A stretch of DNA of 64,000 bases from Vibrio sp. 99-8-1 (GTDB lineage Bacteria; Pseudomonadota; Gammaproteobacteria; Enterobacterales; Vibrionaceae): NCBI RefSeq assembly GCF_013114595.1, contig NZ_VTXE01000010.1:1-64000 (forward strand), read 5' to 3'. A model generated the notes under the pieces. It did not search any database. It was not told the DNA's origin and worked only from the letters and a program-made list of their open reading frames with translations. The position numbers and the translations under genes were made by a program. Below, in pieces: positions 25,592-33,828 of the stretch. The first letter of the stretch is position 1. Each line of letters starts with the position of its first letter.

Positions 25592-25786
25592 TTGGCAAAA
25601 TCCAATGACGGGATTGGTCTCCCGCTTAAATCAAGGCGTATAAACGCCAGCGTATTGCTGGTTTTTTTGTACGCGGCACCTGCACATCTCTATGGTGGGC
25701 TGGGTGAGAGCACTTCGGTGCGCCGTTACTTGATTGCGGTAAGACCAATCTCATTCAGTTCGCCACCCTATGATTGGTCTCATTGA
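25592..25786 (+). CDS. Small leader ORF resembling phage Ash/Icd proteins
   Basis: A 64-codon frame starts at a TTG and overlaps the whole C4-type RNA. The segment AAPAHLYGGLGESTSVRRYL recalls phage Ash-type leader products, which are encoded across the same RNA in P1/P4-like immunity regions. Because the RNA structure itself constrains this sequence, the frame may simply be a by-product and not an expressed protein. Confidence 0.35.
   Translation: MAKSNDGIGLPLKSRRINASVLLVFLYAAPAHLYGGLGESTSVRRYLIAVRPISFSSPPYDWSH
25647..25668 (+). terminator. Terminator within the C4-type leader
   Basis: CCAGC and GCTGG form a stem with a 5-nt loop and are followed by seven T residues. It lies between the first antisense target box and the C4-type RNA, consistent with premature termination in this class of immunity leader. 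Confidence 0.75.
25688..25770 (+). ncRNA. C4-type antisense RNA upstream of the antirepressor gene
   Basis: The sequence has the C4 hallmarks: GGTGGGCTGGGTG pairing with the distal CCACCC, a GCAC-TTCG-GTGC hairpin, and a single-stranded AAGACCAATCTCATTC. That last segment is complementary to two flanking boxes, GGGATTGGTCTCCC (about 25613) and GATTGGTCTCATTG (about 25772). In P1/P7-like phages such an RNA is processed from the leader and blocks translation of the downstream antirepressor gene. The family call is from memory of the consensus, and a second copy exists at 57083-57173. Confidence 0.75.
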
Positions 25787-25824
25787 GCGTGGTGATCTAT
25801 TCATCACAAATCAAGGAGGCAATT

Positions 25825-26211
25825 ATGCCTTACCAAATCTCTGTTCCTTTTCATGGATCCACTTTGATCCTGATTGATCATAATAACGAGCCATTTATTC
25901 CACTCAAGCCGATCGTTGAAGGCATGGGAATAAACTGTAGTTTCCAACTAACAAAGCTTAATCAAAACCCTTCTCGCTGGGCTATTGCAGTGTTAGCCGT
26001 GCCTGCCATAGATAAACATCGGCCAGTTCCTTGTATTCCCCTTAGGAGACTGTTCGCATGGTTACTCACGCTTAGGACTTGTTGGCTTAGCCCTACCGCG
26101 CAAAACAACATTTCCCTTTATCGAAATAAGTGCGATAGCGAGTTGTGGAAGTACTGGAGCCTCACTCATCAATTGTCCCCAGCGAAACACTTCATCAATA
26201 AGATGAACTAA
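25825..26211 (+). CDS. Phage antirepressor (P22_AR_N domain), probably truncated
   Basis: This 128-residue protein starts MPYQISVPFHGSTL, with AAGGAGGCAATT upstream. It contains the P22 antirepressor N-domain pattern EPFIPLKPIVEGMGINCSFQ, then PCIPLRRLFAWLLTL. Full-length antirepressors are usually longer. The frame changes character after about residue 85 and ends early, so this is likely a decayed gene. Its leader with the C4-type RNA is intact. Confidence 0.7.
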   Translation: MPYQISVPFHGSTLILIDHNNEPFIPLKPIVEGMGINCSFQLTKLNQNPSRWAIAVLAVPAIDKHRPVPCIPLRRLFAWLLTLRTCWLSPTAQNNISLYRNKCDSELWKYWSLTHQLSPAKHFINKMN

Positions 26212-26436
26212 TACGCCTAAGCGAGCATTTGGCGGGGAAACTCACATCTCAGCAAGTTCGTGTGGCTATTCTCGCCCATCTTTCGTGTATTAATTTCGCG
26301 AATATCTATTTGATGTATTATTCTAGTACTACATATAAAACTAAACTCTTATGTTAGGACGTTATGGATAACTCAGGCCTCTCTTTCTCTACTTTTATCT
26401 TGGCGTTATCTCCTAAGGCTAGCAGAGGATAAAAGA

Positions 26437-27366
26437 ATGAATACACTGAATACCACTCTTCTATTAGGGGCGCTTTTTTCTAGCTTTGTTAGCGCCCAAA
26501 AACCGATTGTTCTTGACGACAGTTACCAACACGACAAGTTTGGCACCCTGCCCCATGAAACGGTTAAACAGTTTCGCGCCTTTACCGCCAGTATGGACTC
26601 GCTAGATATTGATAATCCATCAGCCATACATAACGCCATGGGCACCCCTGAATGGGTTGCCTATGAGATCAAGCAATACGGTGGTGAGTGTATTCCTACT
26701 AAAAAACGCCCTAAATGGGCGTCAGAGACGCAATTTGTAGAACAAGGGATCGCGCCAAAAGACAACTCCTACGTCTATTCAAAAGGGTTTCGTAAAGATA
26801 ATCCCGACTGGTTCGTTCGCGGCCATTTACAAATGAAATTGATTGCGGAAAGAATGTGAGCAGATGCCGCCGCCAATACCCACACCTTTTTAAACGCTGT
26901 ACCTCAGCGTTCTAAATTTAACGGCGGAATATGGTTAGACCTTGAGTACATTACCACCGCGTGGGCAGATAAGTTTGGTAGCGTTTGGGTAGTTACAGGC
27001 CCTATCTATTTAGATCAGTTTGCTTATGCGTTTGTAGGGCAAGATGATGAGTTCCCAGTGGCGATTCCAGATGCTCTATTTAAGATTGTGATTAAAGAGA
27101 ACGGCGAAAGCATCGACACTCTCGCTTTTATCTATCCACAGATCAGCGCTGGCTATTATCAGAAACATTTTGACCATAGCCGTTACCTAACCAGTATAAA
27201 AGAAGTGGAACAGTTAACTGGGCTCTCTTTTCTTAACTCGCTTGAAACCAAACAAGCGAAGAAAATAAAGTCGTATAGAGCGGATGACCTATGGCCTTAT
27301 CAAAAATCCGATATTATCAGAGCGTGTAAAAAACAAAAAAAGAGTGAGTCATCGAGCAAAGGTTAA
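26437..27366 (+). pseudogene. DNA/RNA non-specific endonuclease interrupted by one in-frame TGA
   Basis: The frame starting at 26437 (signal peptide MNTLNTTLLLGALFSSFVSA) and the frame ending at 27366 are the same frame. They are separated only by a TGA at 26857-26859. Together they encode about 309 residues of the NUC-type secreted endonuclease family. RGHLQMKLIAER lies just before the stop, and ADAAANTHTFLNAVPQRSKF plus IWLDLEYITTAWADKFGSVW follow it. Homologues as I recall them have Gly at the TGA position, so GGA to TGA is the simplest change. The Asp usually before RGH is Val here. Probably inactive. Confidence 0.8.
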
Positions 27367-27471
27367 GCAAAATAACTCCTTTGTATTATTTTTAAGAATT
27401 TTACGGTTCTCAAATATGAGAAAGCGTGATAGAGTGCTTGCCGTTAGGTTCTCTCAAAGGTTTCTAACATC

Positions 27472-27501
27472 GAGCCTCGGCCAGTTTTCTGGTTGAGGCT
27501 C
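27472..27501. terminator. Hairpin after the endonuclease gene
   Basis: GAGCCTCGGCCAG and CTGGTTGAGGCTC form a 13-bp stem (with G-T pairs) around TTT(T). There is no T-run, so termination is uncertain. Confidence 0.45.
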
Positions 27502-27612
27502 ACTCATTTCTAGGGTAAACAACTCTACTCGCCAATTGTTATACATAACCAATGGCTAAACTTAGCCAGTTGTTAAACATAGCTGATTGTTCAACATAGC
27601 CAAACGGCAGAC

Positions 27613-27646
27613 AAAAAAAAGCCCTCGACACATAATGCCAAGGGCT
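27613..27646 (-). terminator. Terminator of the 63-residue protein gene
   Basis: On the minus strand, AGCCCT and AGGGCT arms pair around a 15-nt loop and are followed by eight T residues, 20 bp past the stop codon at 27667. Confidence 0.85.
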
Positions 27647-27666
27647 CGGTATTCTGTTGCATTCGA

Positions 27667-27858
27667 TTAACGGTAAAGACCCAAATCTTTCTGCATATGG
27701 TTAGATAATTCACTAGAGTAATAAGACTTTTCAACGTCTCCTTTACCAAACAAAATATCCAACATGTGAGCAATCAATCCTTTGATGTTAACCGTATAGG
27801 TTTTTTTGTCCATAGAGGTTGGTACAACGATATCGTTAGCGTGCATTACCTGAGCCAT
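27667..27858 (-). CDS. Hypothetical 63-residue protein
   Basis: This small soluble protein has a beta-like N-terminus (VMHANDIVVPTSMDKKTYTV) and a helical C-terminus (IAHMLDILFGKG, SSELSNHMQKDLG). A clear ATG and a strong terminator support expression. No family recognised; it looks like a short Vibrio-specific protein. Confidence 0.65.
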   Translation of the reverse strand: MAQVMHANDIVVPTSMDKKTYTVNIKGLIAHMLDILFGKGDVEKSYYSSELSNHMQKDLGLYR

Positions 27859-28274
27859 AAGCGCCTCTCTGATTAATTCTGATTACTGACCTGATAGAGA
27901 GAATTTTAGAGGGTAATTGGCAAGATATTAAATGACAAATATTGGTATTTCGCATAAGTTTTTCTAATGATACAAGCTGATAACAAACCAAGGTATAAAA
28001 ATTCAATCTTAGTGAATTATAATAGCATTTCGATTAATAATCGTGCATAAAAGACAGTATCTGACGATACACAGCAGAATCAAGAAACATTTTATTAACA
28101 TGTAATTTGTCAACCAGACGGGCTAAACGATAAAAATAAGTTATCTAAATTCAAATAGAGATAAGAGTAAGGAATCCGCTAGAAAGAACTAGCAATTGGT
28201 AAACTGGCAGACGTATATGATGTAATACTTAAGAGTTACAGCATAAAAAACGATTTAGCCTTTTTTTAGGCAAT
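27859..28274. other. AT-rich gap with no recognisable gene
   Basis: The sequence is highly AT-rich with no ORF of note. It contains the promoter region of the 63-residue protein gene and a T-rich stretch GCCTTTTTTTAGGC near 28257 that could form a weak hairpin. Confidence 0.5.
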
Positions 28275-28300
28275 AAAAAAGAGTCTTTCGACTCTTTTTT
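28275..28300. terminator. Bidirectional terminator
   Basis: AAAAAAGAGTC pairs with GACTCTTTTTT around TTTC. It serves the 31-residue gene on the minus strand and would also stop plus-strand transcripts. Confidence 0.85.
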
Positions 28301-28395
28301 CACATACCTGATAGTGGTACAAGATATACTAACGCAGACCAAGCACTTACCCAGCCAACAATTACCGCAGTATCAATCCAGTCTCTGCTCCACAT
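28300..28395 (-). CDS. 31-residue membrane peptide
   Basis: The ATG at 28395 is preceded by GGAGGCTGTT, an excellent ribosome site. The peptide MWSRDWIDTAVIVGWVSAWS continues hydrophobic to its end and would span the membrane once. Its stop codon lies on the edge of a strong terminator, so the unit is compact and probably expressed. No antisense RNA or repeat was found, so there is no direct sign of a type I toxin. Function unknown. Confidence 0.55.
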   Translation of the reverse strand: MWSRDWIDTAVIVGWVSAWSALVYLVPLSGM

Positions 28396-28489
28396 AACAG
28401 CCTCCGAAATAAACAGTTCAATGGCAACACCTTACATATAAAAAGATGTTTACTCGCTCATTTATTAAGCAATCAGCGTGCCAATACTT

Positions 28490-30229
28490 CTAACCTGTTT
28501 GTCCGACCTCATTATTTGGAAGTTGGTTCAATTTTTCTGGATGAGATTTGATAAATGCCACAAAACAATCCGCCATTGAGTAATTTGTAACCACAGCGTT
28601 GTCTAGCATATGGGTTATGGCAAAATATCCCTCTTTCCCTTTCATGGTATAAGCTGATGATGTCCCAGTATATATACGCTCAGGCTGAACGCTAACCCAC
28701 CCGCCTGCATCATCAAATATCATAAAGTCTGTTAATCGCTGGCCTATTGGTCGTTCTGGATGATAACTAAAATCTAAGTTGTGGCAATATGGATAACTAC
28801 CCGACCCTGTCCCCAACACACCGTTATTGGTGGCGTTGTTTATTGCCCCTTCTATCGCTTCTGCAAGGTAGCGCCCTTTTATCTGGTACACACCAATTGG
28901 AACGGCAAATGGCAATACTTTTCCGGCAATATCCGCTTCGGTTATTTTGCCAGGGTTTAATGAGCTTCTAATGCCGCCAGCGTTATGAATAGCAAACTGT
29001 ACTGCGTGGCCCTTGCTCTTCATCATATAATGGAAAGACTCTGCCACTAGAGGAACCAGATCACTTCCCCCAGACTGATCCGGGATACGCACATGCCTAA
29101 GTGGTTTGTCTATCTCAGCGATGGTTGTCTGCTGTAACTGACGCACAATGGGGATATATTTATCTAATAATATCTCTTGAACGTCACTGTCTTTCTTACA
29201 CACCACGATATTGTCATTGGCTAATAACGCTTCGGTAGCCTTACTATGAATCGATTGGTCATGAACACTTGATAATGTTGCGTCTAAACATAGTCTCCGG
29301 CCTATAAGAAGCTCGTTACGGCCATTAAAGGAAGTAACGCGACCATCTCGGGCAAAGTCTATTTGGCAGTGACCGATGGCTTGCGCGTGATAGCCAGCCT
29401 GAACAACATGGGTACCATTTACTTCAATACCGTAATCTGGCTGCGGCTCAAATCCTATAGAAGAAAAATCGCCCATTAATGTGTGAGAGTGCCCACCAAT
29501 AATGATGGCGACCCCTTCTACACTTTCTGCTAGCTTAATATCAACGTCATAACCCAAATGGCTAATAATAATGATCTTATTGATATCGTTAGCCTGTATC
29601 TCTTCTATGGTGTTTTTTACTGTGCTAAACACATCTTTAAACGACGTATCTGGATCTGGGTTAGAGATCTCACTCATCAAGTCCATTGATACGCCAAATA
29701 TCGCAATCGGCTCGCCATCGACTTGTTTGATCATATAGTTGGCGGTCTGTTTTGCCGCGTTATAACAAAGTAGATGGGAGTAGCTAGAAAGCTTATGAGG
29801 CTTGTCAGGATTTTCAGTCGAAATATCCCAGTTACCTGCCAACAGTGGAAAATTAATCCGTCCAAGAAAATCGGCAACAGGTTGATTACCCATGTCCAGC
29901 TCGTGATTACCTAATGCCATGGCATCAATGTTCAGCGCATTAAGAAGTTCTGCGTTAGCCACCCCTTTAAAGAGTGAAAAATAGAGCGTTCCTTGAAAAC
30001 AGTCACCCGCATGAAAAAACAGAAACTCTCGGCCGTCCAACTTAGCTTGCTGTCTTAGCCATTTAGCTCTTGTTGCAATTCGCGCAAAGCCACCATTACT
30101 CACATACGGTGTCACCGTTTGTTGCTCTACCTGAAGTTCAAGCTGCAAAGATTGTGGCTCAAAATAAGAATGAGTATCGTTGATATGCGCCAATGTTAAT
30201 TGAACGGGCTTATGTTGGTGTTTGGTCAT
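28490..30229 (-). CDS. Metallophosphatase/5'-nucleotidase family protein
   Basis: This 579-residue protein has the two-domain layout of UshA-type 5'-nucleotidases. An N-terminal calcineurin-like metallophosphatase domain carries LTLAHINDTHSYFEP, FFHAGDCFQG, ALGNHELDMG and IIGGHSHTLMG. The C-terminal nucleotidase domain carries AIHNAGGIRSSLNPG and YTGTSSAYTMKG. No signal peptide is visible, unlike periplasmic UshA, so it may be cytoplasmic. It hydrolyses nucleotides or related phosphoesters. Single-gene unit. Confidence 0.85.
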   Translation of the reverse strand: MTKHQHKPVQLTLAHINDTHSYFEPQSLQLELQVEQQTVTPYVSNGGFARIATRAKWLRQQAKLDGREFLFFHAGDCFQGTLYFSLFKGVANAELLNALNIDAMALGNHELDMGNQPVADFLGRINFPLLAGNWDISTENPDKPHKLSSYSHLLCYNAAKQTANYMIKQVDGEPIAIFGVSMDLMSEISNPDPDTSFKDVFSTVKNTIEEIQANDINKIIIISHLGYDVDIKLAESVEGVAIIIGGHSHTLMGDFSSIGFEPQPDYGIEVNGTHVVQAGYHAQAIGHCQIDFARDGRVTSFNGRNELLIGRRLCLDATLSSVHDQSIHSKATEALLANDNIVVCKKDSDVQEILLDKYIPIVRQLQQTTIAEIDKPLRHVRIPDQSGGSDLVPLVAESFHYMMKSKGHAVQFAIHNAGGIRSSLNPGKITEADIAGKVLPFAVPIGVYQIKGRYLAEAIEGAINNATNNGVLGTGSGSYPYCHNLDFSYHPERPIGQRLTDFMIFDDAGGWVSVQPERIYTGTSSAYTMKGKEGYFAITHMLDNAVVTNYSMADCFVAFIKSHPEKLNQLPNNEVGQTG

Positions 30230-30597
30230 CAGTTATTACTACTCGCGGAACAAAATTTTGGATTTGAGATTTACCCCTGATTCAATGCGATAGCTGAATC
30301 ATCAAAAAGCGTAAGAGAGGCATGTTACTCCTTTAAGATGACATTTTCATATATAAATTTGAATCACTTCACCGTGGGGGAGAGATAGAAGCTGTAGACA
30401 TGTTGATGTCATTCCAATATCACTTCGTGGCAAGCCACACTTTTACCTTGTGTTTGCGGTAACTAAAACCGTAAATAGTGCTTAAATTTTGGTCTGATAA
30501 AAAGCGAGCAAAATAAAATAAACTTGAAGTGTGATAGTAAGTTAAGCGAAATGTCAGTTTCTCATATATGCTTAAGTTAACAAGACAGGAGTACTAT
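30230..30597. other. Intergenic region with no recognisable feature
   Basis: This 368-bp divergent spacer between the nucleotidase and the ybjD-like gene is AT-rich. No conserved element was recognised apart from the ribosome site ACAGGAG before 30598. Confidence 0.5.
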
Positions 30598-32238
30598 ATG
30601 CAGTTAGAACGTGTAGAAATATCTGGCTTTCGTGGCATTAGACGTCTTTCACTCGCTTTCGATGAACTTACTACCTTAATTGGTGAAAACACTTGGGGTA
30701 AATCTTCTCTCTTAGATGCATTAACCGTGGCACTTCCCGCTGACGGGTCTCTGTATGAGTTTGAAATGCAAGACTTTCATGTGGATTACTCTATCGCCCA
30801 TCCACAAACCCAGCACTTACAAATTATCATCTCTTTCTTGCCGAGTTATGAAGGTGAAGAACACTCTGGCCGTTATAGAAGGCTCAAACCTATTTGGGCA
30901 CAGGACGAAAAAGGTCAAAAACGCGTTATCTACCGCGTGAGTGCCACCAGAGACCTTTATAAGATCACCACCAATTACTGCTTCTTAGACGGTCAAGGCA
31001 CGCCGCTGTCGTTGCATCACTCAGAAAAACTAGCACAAGAATTGATGAGTCTTCATCCTGCAATACGCTTACGTGACGCACGCCGATTTGACCGAACCAT
31101 CATTGGTAACGGAGATGATGTTCAAAACTCTCGTATCGAACGTCGCATAGAGAACACCTGCCGCAGATTGTTAGCCAAACCGGGGCATGTTAATAAAGGG
31201 GAAATTAAGAGTAGCCTCTCCTCGATGAAGAGCCTTGTTGACCATTACTTTTCTTTTAAAAATACGTCGAGGAAAAATCCAAGACGTCAACGAGATAGCT
31301 TGCTATTGACCTCCACCAGCACCATTTCTGGAGGCCTTAACCAAGTGATTGAAGAGACGAAAGACAACCAAACTCGGTTACTTGTTTTAATTTTATTGAA
31401 CTCCTATCTACAAGCAAAAGGACCAAACGAGTTACGCCGCTGTGCGCGGCCTATTTTGATAATCGAAGACCCAGAAGGTCGCCTTCACCCAACTCATTTA
31501 TCACGGGCTTGGAACTTGTTACAGATGGTTCCTACCCAAAAAATATTAACCACAAACAGTGCGGAGTTGCTCTCTTCCGTTCCCCTTTCATCCATTAAGC
31601 GATTAATACGTAAACCAGACAAAACCATTGCTAAAAGCATTCCTCCTCGGCTACTAAGCAAGGATGAGATTCGCCGAGTCGGTTTTCATATTCGTTTCCA
31701 TCGCTCCAATGCCCTATACGCTCGTTGCTGGCTGCTGGTGGAAGGTGAAACTGAAGTTTGGCTATTTAGCGAACTGGCAAAACTATGCGGTTATAACCTT
31801 GCATCCGAAGGGGTTCAGATCATTGAGTTTGCACAGTCAGGGCTTAAATCACTAATTAAAGTTGCTAAAGCTTACGAAATAGATTGGCACGTGGTAACCG
31901 ACGGAGACGCCGCGGGTAAAAAATACGCCACCGCGGTGAAATCTCAACTCGGTGGCGAGATGGAAACTCACCGCCTGACTGAGCTTCCCGATAAAGATAT
32001 AGAGCACTTTCTCTACGCAAATGGTTTTGATAGTTTCTTTAAACAGCTGGTTAAAATTCCGCAGGACCACCCAATACCAGCCAAAAAAATCATTGTTAAA
32101 GCATTGAAGAAATTTGCCAAACCGGATCTTGCATTAGCCATCGTTTCCTACTGCGAAGAACAAGGGCCGCAATCTGTACCGTCACTTATTCGTAAAACGC
32201 TAAAACGTGTAATGACCATGGCTAATAGCAATACCTAA
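30598..32238 (+). CDS. ybjD: OLD-family ATP-dependent endonuclease-like protein (YbjD/DUF2813)
   Basis: This 546-residue protein starts MQLERVEISGFRGIRRLSL at 30598, with AGGAG upstream; a longer frame from 30568 lacks a site. The Walker A region is GENTWGKSSLLDAL (about 31-44). The ABC-type C-terminal half has LIIEDPEGRLHPTHL, and a Toprim-like domain begins LLVEGETEVWLF. Start, length and motifs match E. coli YbjD, a member of the OLD ATPase-nuclease class whose role is not settled. Core-type location. Confidence 0.85.
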   Translation: MQLERVEISGFRGIRRLSLAFDELTTLIGENTWGKSSLLDALTVALPADGSLYEFEMQDFHVDYSIAHPQTQHLQIIISFLPSYEGEEHSGRYRRLKPIWAQDEKGQKRVIYRVSATRDLYKITTNYCFLDGQGTPLSLHHSEKLAQELMSLHPAIRLRDARRFDRTIIGNGDDVQNSRIERRIENTCRRLLAKPGHVNKGEIKSSLSSMKSLVDHYFSFKNTSRKNPRRQRDSLLLTSTSTISGGLNQVIEETKDNQTRLLVLILLNSYLQAKGPNELRRCARPILIIEDPEGRLHPTHLSRAWNLLQMVPTQKILTTNSAELLSSVPLSSIKRLIRKPDKTIAKSIPPRLLSKDEIRRVGFHIRFHRSNALYARCWLLVEGETEVWLFSELAKLCGYNLASEGVQIIEFAQSGLKSLIKVAKAYEIDWHVVTDGDAAGKKYATAVKSQLGGEMETHRLTELPDKDIEHFLYANGFDSFFKQLVKIPQDHPIPAKKIIVKALKKFAKPDLALAIVSYCEEQGPQSVPSLIRKTLKRVMTMANSNT

Positions 32239-32270
32239 CGTTTCCTCTACAGATAGCGAGTGAATTTGGG

Positions 32271-32298
32271 CAAAAAAAAAGCATGCCAAACGGCATGC
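32271..32298. terminator. Bidirectional terminator between ybjD and the DUF1097 gene
   Basis: GCATGCC (32281-32287) pairs with GGCATGC (32292-32298). Nine A residues precede it, which give a T-run on the minus strand. It is oriented best for the gene at 32413. Confidence 0.75.
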
Positions 32299-32412
32299 TA
32301 CAGTATCAAATTAGTTGATAACAAAACGGGATTCTTTTTTAACTTAAGATAAAGAACCTTAAGCTGACGATCACAGCAGCACTACCATGCTGCTGTGGTA
32401 ATTTAGGTAAGG

Positions 32413-32913
32413 TTACTGAGCTGACTGCACTGCGGACGGTTTTGCTTCTGACTGTCTGTTTCGTTTTTCTAACCACTCTTTAAGAGCAATACCAGACGCT
32501 TTCATTAGATAACCAAAAATACCACCAACAATAATAGACGGAACAACAAAACCCCAGTCTCCGTTTGCAGCAAAAGTTGCACAAGAACCAATAAAAGTAC
32601 CCGGGATATAAGCCAACCAAGTTTGCTTAGCCTGAATGCACATCATAAAGGCCACTAATCCAGTGACAACGTAACCCAAAATTTCAAGTGCCAGAAAATT
32701 CGAAGCATGGATAATCACCATAGCCCAGAATACACCGGTCATATTAGTCAGTAGACTTGAAGCAAGCCCTTTCAGCCCTTCTTTTGGTGATGCAAAGTAA
32801 CTGGTACAACCTAGAAAACCGGCCCAAGTTAATAACCCTAGAGAGATCGACATCCATCCCCATACGGCAGAAAGAATTCCAGTTGTAATTGATATAGCTA
32901 GCAATACGTTCAT
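32413..32913 (-). CDS. DUF1097 inner-membrane protein (YcdZ-like)
   Basis: This 166-residue protein with about five membrane helices starts MNVLLAISITTGILSAVWGW. It aligns along its whole length with E. coli YcdZ, including WAGFLGCTSYFASPKEGLKG and IQAKQTW and FIGSCATFA. The start at 32913 is chosen because it matches YcdZ and has GGTGG upstream; the frame extends to 32952. Function unknown. Confidence 0.8.
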   Translation of the reverse strand: MNVLLAISITTGILSAVWGWMSISLGLLTWAGFLGCTSYFASPKEGLKGLASSLLTNMTGVFWAMVIIHASNFLALEILGYVVTGLVAFMMCIQAKQTWLAYIPGTFIGSCATFAANGDWGFVVPSIIVGGIFGYLMKASGIALKEWLEKRNRQSEAKPSAVQSAQ

Positions 32914-33176
32914 AAACGCCACCAAAAGTTGACTCATTAAACAAGATGGCATTTTAGTCGACTACTCAGGTAACAAATATGATATTCATCACAATAATTA
33001 CTGTACAAACATATAAATTGCATTGAAAATGTGACGCAAGCGGTTAATCAACAGATTTAGGTAATATCAGAAAGGAAAAGATCTGCACCAGCTTAATCCC
33101 TAGCTTTTTGCATCACACTACCCGCACCAAATTGGTCTCGTACTCAATACAACACCAGCGGAGGAGAATAGAAGTG

Positions 33177-33470
33177 CTACTTGCGTGTTGCGAGACGACG
33201 GCGAATCTCTTGATAACTTTCTATAATGAACGTCGCGACACCGCTCTCTAAATGCGCGTTGTTGTATTCATCGCATAAGTGAATATAGTTTGATTGAAAC
33301 TTATCCACCGCTTCTTGTGACGTGCCGGCAAATATTACATCCCCTTCCACTTCAAAGCCGATCGACAACAGTTGCTGTTTATCATCCAAAAACGAATCAC
33401 TCGCCATTGCTAAATAAGTAAACTGTTGACGATGAGTATTTGGTTTACAAAAAAATTGATATTTAGTCAT
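33177..33470 (-). CDS. Hypothetical 97-residue protein
   Basis: This small soluble protein has no recognised family. It has an N-terminal beta-alpha pattern (YQFFCKPNTHRQQFTYLAMA), then FEVEGDVIFAGTSQEAVDKF, and a basic C-terminus. Single-gene unit. The sequence looks like a conserved Vibrio protein and not a random frame because it has a good start and balanced composition. Confidence 0.6.
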   Translation of the reverse strand: MTKYQFFCKPNTHRQQFTYLAMASDSFLDDKQQLLSIGFEVEGDVIFAGTSQEAVDKFQSNYIHLCDEYNNAHLESGVATFIIESYQEIRRRLATRK

Positions 33471-33770
33471 CTTGCAATATCCCTCAATATAGATGTGTAA
33501 AATTACTAACCAATAATCTCCGACGAATGATTACTAAAATCAATCGTCGTCGAATTTTAACGATTCTGTGTTATCAACTCAGTCAAAGCACACTATGCAC
33601 CTTAATCTACCTAAATGCATAAAATCATTGTAATAAAGTCTTATTTATTGGCGTAGTTAATTTTGCTAACTCTGTGATTAATCGAACCAAGTCACCCAGA
33701 AAACGCCTTTAGCGTTTTTCACTAATTTTTCAATAACCTCAATCATGACAAATTTCTGCCATACTAACTG
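33471..33770. other. AT-rich gap before the MerR-type promoter
   Basis: About 300 bp of spacer between divergent genes. Nothing recognised before the promoter at 33771-33801. Confidence 0.5.
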
Positions 33771-33801
33771 TTGACCTGTCTAAAGCTTTACACTTTATAG
33801 T
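33771..33801 (+). promoter_or_regulatory. MerR-type promoter with 19-bp spacer
   Basis: TTGACC (33771-33776) and TATAGT (33796-33801) are separated by 19 bp, the overlong spacing typical of promoters activated by MerR-family regulators. TAAAGCTTTA lies as a palindrome in the spacer. It is 27 bp upstream of the MerR-methyltransferase start and indicates autoregulation. Confidence 0.7.
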
Positions 33802-33828
33802 GCTCACAAGTTTCGAGGAACAACTGCT

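Noticed and set aside
26857..26859. Selenocysteine codon in the endonuclease gene
   Set aside because: The family has no selenoproteins, the position is normally Gly as I recall it, and no SECIS-like structure is evident just after the TGA. A nonsense mutation is simpler.
28300..28395. Second type I toxin
   Set aside because: No antisense RNA promoter or complementary segment was found near this peptide, so it is listed only as a small membrane peptide.
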